Of a stretch of DNA of 64,000 nt, positions 61,784 through 64,000 are shown in pieces. A model generated the notes under the pieces. The model saw only the letters and a list, made by a program, of their open reading frames with translations, was not told where the DNA came from and ran no database searches. The DNA lies in NCBI GenBank assembly GCA_024401435.1, contig JAKSLB010000013.1:1-64000 (forward strand), read 5' to 3'. The position numbers and the translations under genes are program-made. Position 1 is the first letter of the stretch. Each line of letters begins with the position of its first letter. This DNA comes from Paludibacteraceae bacterium. Its GTDB lineage: Bacteria > Bacteroidota > Bacteroidia > Bacteroidales > Paludibacteraceae.

Positions 61784-62098
61784 TTACTCCTCAATGGTAA
61801 AAAGGCACTTCAAGTCGCCATACTTCAAGTCATTCTCAAATTTAGAGGATTCATTCACAATTATAAGTTTCACATTCTTTCGGTTGTATATGCTTAACGG
61901 ATGATATAGCAATAATGTTTGCCTACTTGCATTTCCATTATCATCCACCAATTGTACGAAATGTGTGCAAGTATTGGGGTCTCCTCCACGCAAATGACTA
62001 CAAGGTGTCTTGTGATGTGTATTCCAATCCACATCAATACCATATTCTTCAATTAGCTTTTGGCTGAACTTTTTTTCAGCTACACTCTTTTCATACAT
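61784..62098 (-). CDS. Hypothetical protein (104 aa)
   Basis: The ATG at 62098 is chosen over a TTG at 62104. AAGGG is upstream. It contains HHKTPCSHLRGGDPNTCTHF, a His/Cys-rich stretch that might bind metal. Function unknown. Confidence 0.65.
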   Translation of the reverse strand: MYEKSVAEKKFSQKLIEEYGIDVDWNTHHKTPCSHLRGGDPNTCTHFVQLVDDNGNASRQTLLLYHPLSIYNRKNVKLIIVNESSKFENDLKYGDLKCLFTIEE

Positions 62099-62100
62099 AA

Positions 62101-62271
62101 TCAAACCCTTTCAAACCACATTGTAGTGAACCATTCAACTTCATTGTTGTCAAAGAATGTTACGCAATACTTTCCGTCCATTGGGTCTTTTGCAGTAATC
62201 TTGCCGATTCTGCCTTGACTATCACAACCACAAGCAATGCGTACTTTACTACCGATGCGAAACCTATTCAT
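62101..62271 (-). CDS. Small KOW/SH3-like protein (56 aa)
   Basis: The start at 62271 follows AGGT. The product reads RIGSKVRIACGCDSQGRIG, then strand patterns typical of KOW/SH3-like beta barrels. Possibly a nucleic-acid or protein-binding accessory factor. Confidence 0.6.
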   Translation of the reverse strand: MNRFRIGSKVRIACGCDSQGRIGKITAKDPMDGKYCVTFFDNNEVEWFTTMWFERV

Positions 62272-62307
62272 AACAAACCTACAAAAATAATGACTAGTTG
62301 TCAATGG

Positions 62308-62874
62308 TTAAAATCTTCTATACGGAGTATAGGGACGGAGGCATTCCAACTGCTTTGGAGAAAGGGGGCGGTTGAACTTGGGGGTCAATTCCTTCAACCA
62401 AGAACGCACCTGTTCGCTCAATTTCTTGCGGAATTCACTACGGAAATTCTTCACACAGAGAAGGGCAACAATCCATTCAAACTTGGCGTCCCCATTGTAT
62501 GCGTTTGCCAACTTCATATATTCACCAAAGGAAAGACGAGTCATCTTGATGGCATCGTGTCTATCAAGATATTCCTTATAGAGTTTTTCTGCCATATTAT
62601 GGCGTTCATCACGGAGCAAACGAGCCTTGTAAGCACTCATAACATCTTCGGTAGCATCAACCTTGCAAGTGCCATCACACCAAGACATATTGTAAGACTC
62701 ATAGTCATCCCTTTCATAGTGGATTTCTTCAATGCGGTCTTCTTCCTTGTGATAGACAATGGCATAGTAGTTATAGCAATAACCACCAGGACGGTATTCA
62801 ATACCAACAACCTTACCTTCGTGAAGAACAACTTCTTCATTGTTAGTCTTTGCGTTTTTAAGAATGAGTGCCAT
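62308..62874 (-). CDS. Hypothetical protein (188 aa)
   Basis: A beta-rich N-terminal half (residues 1-60: VVLHEGKVVGIEYRPGGYCY) and a helical basic C-terminal half (KNFRSEFRKKLSEQVRSWL). AAGGAG lies upstream. It has its own TTGACA promoter and G/C-richer codons, like the 13685 and flotillin genes. No family recognised. Confidence 0.7.
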   Translation of the reverse strand: MALILKNAKTNNEEVVLHEGKVVGIEYRPGGYCYNYYAIVYHKEEDRIEEIHYERDDYESYNMSWCDGTCKVDATEDVMSAYKARLLRDERHNMAEKLYKEYLDRHDAIKMTRLSFGEYMKLANAYNGDAKFEWIVALLCVKNFRSEFRKKLSEQVRSWLKELTPKFNRPLSPKQLECLRPYTPYRRF

Positions 62875-62917
62875 AGTGTATCTCCTTGAATGGGGTTTCT
62901 TCTCTTTTACATAAGTA

Positions 62918-62946
62918 AATTTATAAAATTATATAAGGTTTGTCAA
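62918..62946 (-). promoter_or_regulatory. Sigma70-type promoter (divergent, minus strand)
   Basis: TTGACA (62946-62941), 17-base spacer, TAAATT (62923-62918), with a leader of about 40 bases before the ATG at 62874. Confidence 0.7.
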
Positions 62947-62979
62947 GACATTTCTTAAAAAAAATTAAAAAAATTTCAT

Positions 62980-63008
62980 TTGACAATTATGATATAATTT
63001 TGTATATT
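62980..63008 (+). promoter_or_regulatory. Sigma70-type promoter giving a leaderless transcript
   Basis: TTGACA (62980-62985), 17-base spacer, TATATT (63003-63008), then only 6 bases to the ATG at 63015. Confidence 0.7.
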
Positions 63009-63014
63009 GTAGAT

Positions 63015-63083
63015 ATGACTAACATTTTTAAGAAAATCAAGAATTCGTTTAAGAGTACGAAAGAAGTAGCCACAAAAATGTAG
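63015..63083 (+). pseudogene. Short 5' frame (22 codons), probably the start of the 63101 gene
   Basis: The promoter-proximal ATG encodes MTNIFKKIKNSFKSTKEVAT and stops at 63081-63083. A one-base shift in the AAAAA run at 63074-63078 would join it to the frame used by the next gene. It is either a real short peptide or the start of a frameshifted gene. Confidence 0.5.
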
Positions 63084-63100
63084 ACTACGATTATAATGCT

Positions 63101-63637
63101 ATGTGGTCAGATTGGTGTTTACGGCATTTTAATTGCGGTGAATTCAAAAGAGTACGATTTAATGACATTGAAATAGCATTTGTTGCGTTAGCAAAAACTT
63201 TCGCTCTAACTAGCTGGAAATATGATTTGTACTCAGCATCTATTAAAATACAAGATGATGAAAGGCTTATAGACTTTTCTTCATATTCGCCTGAGGAACT
63301 TTTTGAAATCCTATATCAAGCCATCACTAGAAGACGCATAAGAATTAAGAATATTGATAGAATCTATACATTCATTCTAAATAGTTTGATTATGGAGTTT
63401 AAACTGACAAATGTTATAAACCACCGCTACGCAATGAACTATACAAAAGGTTGCGATATGGATAAGGTTGTTTTTGTTGATATTTTAGAAGAAATTAACA
63501 GTTTTAGAACTGGAATGGATTATATCAAATTTATAATAATTACCAACAAACCATCACACGAAATTAAGATTCCGCTAAATGAAAAGATTGATATGGAAGA
63601 AATCTACAACGAATTTAGAAAAATTTGTAAACTTTAG
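63101..63637 (+). CDS. Hypothetical protein (178 aa), possibly missing its true N-terminus
   Basis: The first in-frame ATG is at 63101, 93 bases past the promoter and without a ribosome site. The frame is open upstream to 63053 and reads as plausible protein (NVDYDYNAMWSDWC). Mixed helical sequence with no known motif. See the frame at 63015-63083. Confidence 0.6.
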   Translation: MWSDWCLRHFNCGEFKRVRFNDIEIAFVALAKTFALTSWKYDLYSASIKIQDDERLIDFSSYSPEELFEILYQAITRRRIRIKNIDRIYTFILNSLIMEFKLTNVINHRYAMNYTKGCDMDKVVFVDILEEINSFRTGMDYIKFIIITNKPSHEIKIPLNEKIDMEEIYNEFRKICKL

Positions 63638-64000
63638 TTGAGTTTTTCTTTGTTCATAATCTGTGTTAGAGCATCATTGATATGGATGTTCCAATCACCA
63701 TTTAAACCTACACTATATATATAACTTTCTTCTATATAGGTAGGAAATGCATTCTTTTTGCGTTTTGGGCGTATGTATAGTTTATCATTATTTATGTAAA
63801 TGCACAACAACTTACCGCCAATAGCATTGCATTTGAATTCATCTTCAGACAACTTTTCAAGTTTCCACTTTTCATTTGCAATTAGCAATGTCAAAGATAA
63901 TTTCTTTTTCATTCTTTCATTTTTTAACCGCCATTCAAAATTCATTCTTTCAACGACATCACATATTAAATTGTGATATGCCTTTGGTTCGTAATTCCAA
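63634..64000 (-). CDS. Hypothetical protein, 5' end beyond the window
   Basis: The reading frame is open from the right edge to a stop at 63634, so the ATG at 63945 is probably internal (upstream residues WNYEPKAYHNLICDVVER). Basic, with a strand-rich C-terminal half. It overlaps the convergent gene by 4 bp. Function unknown. Confidence 0.65.
   Translation of the reverse strand, partial: WNYEPKAYHNLICDVVERMNFEWRLKNERMKKKLSLTLLIANEKWKLEKLSEDEFKCNAIGGKLLCIYINNDKLYIRPKRKKNAFPTYIEESYIYSVGLNGDWNIHINDALTQIMNKEKLN

Noticed and set aside
62215-62889. 224-codon plus-strand open frame
   Set aside because: It lies opposite four minus-strand genes that have ribosome sites and a promoter. Its own start has no signal and the protein is unlike any family.
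1-64000. tRNA genes
   Set aside because: I looked for cloverleaf signatures in the intergenic gaps and saw none. The gaps are mostly terminators and promoters.
1-64000. Stop-codon reassignment as in some gut megaphages
   Set aside because: TAG ends several well-supported genes (e.g. at 10954, 25671, 45307, 49043) and TGA and TAA are also used as stops. No gene needs read-through.
1-64000. Prophage or bacterial chromosomal region
   Set aside because: No integrase, attachment site, rRNA or housekeeping operon is seen, and phage-type genes fill the window.

Overview
The window is a gene-dense, AT-rich stretch of a large tailed-phage genome, not a bacterial chromosome. Coding is almost continuous on both strands, most small genes match no family I can name, and the recognisable ones are phage ones: a T4 gp6-like baseplate wedge, T4 gp62-like clamp-loader and UvsY-like recombination proteins, and a locus of about 30 kb of tail-fibre and adhesin genes. 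The gp6-like protein suggests a contractile tail. Capsid, terminase, polymerase, integrase and tRNA genes are not seen. TAA, TAG and TGA are all used as stops. The host is not identified. Most genes have Shine-Dalgarno sites (GGAG, AAGGA) and there is a set of TTGACA-N17-TATATT promoters, which argues against a typical Bacteroidetes expression system. A small secreted-peptide-like gene fits a gut anaerobe.

Layout. 1-9428 (minus strand): about 28 short, tightly packed and often overlapping genes of unknown function, including five below 60 codons and one cut by the window edge. They are read from a promoter at 9448-9476, with an internal terminator near 5170-5199. 9540-15699 (mostly plus): small accessory genes, two phage families of unknown function (10964, 11560), a divergent paralogue pair (13155/13685) and a His-rich protein. 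15783-46238 (plus): the receptor-binding locus. It holds beta-roll spikes, coiled-coil repeat fibres, a CotH-kinase-like/lectin protein, lectin and Ig-like proteins, a glycosyltransferase and a histidine phosphatase on a fibre-type anchor, interrupted by a TnpB gene at 29552-30814. 46253-49498 (plus): patatin-like lipase, DUF3310 protein, gp62-like clamp loader and UvsY-like mediator. 49495-53356 (minus): baseplate wedge. 53464-55373 (plus): DHH phosphoesterase and an internally duplicated protein. 55426-56787 (minus): a second TnpB inside a 41-bp inverted repeat. 57467-62874 (minus): zinc-finger protein, flotillin/SPFH protein, GNAT acetyltransferase, lipoprotein and small proteins. 63015-64000: a probably frameshifted gene and a gene cut by the right edge.

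How it works together. Fibre genes are separated by short junctions in which the terminator U-tract of one gene runs into a TATATAAAATA-like box (T4 late-promoter type) that in many cases abuts the next ATG. Each fibre gene is therefore probably its own late transcription unit, often with a very short or absent leader. The fibre proteins share a few N-terminal anchor modules joined to many unrelated distal domains (beta-rolls, lectins, jelly rolls, kinase, phosphatase). This suggests a multi-receptor, partly enzymatic host-recognition organelle that evolves by module shuffling.
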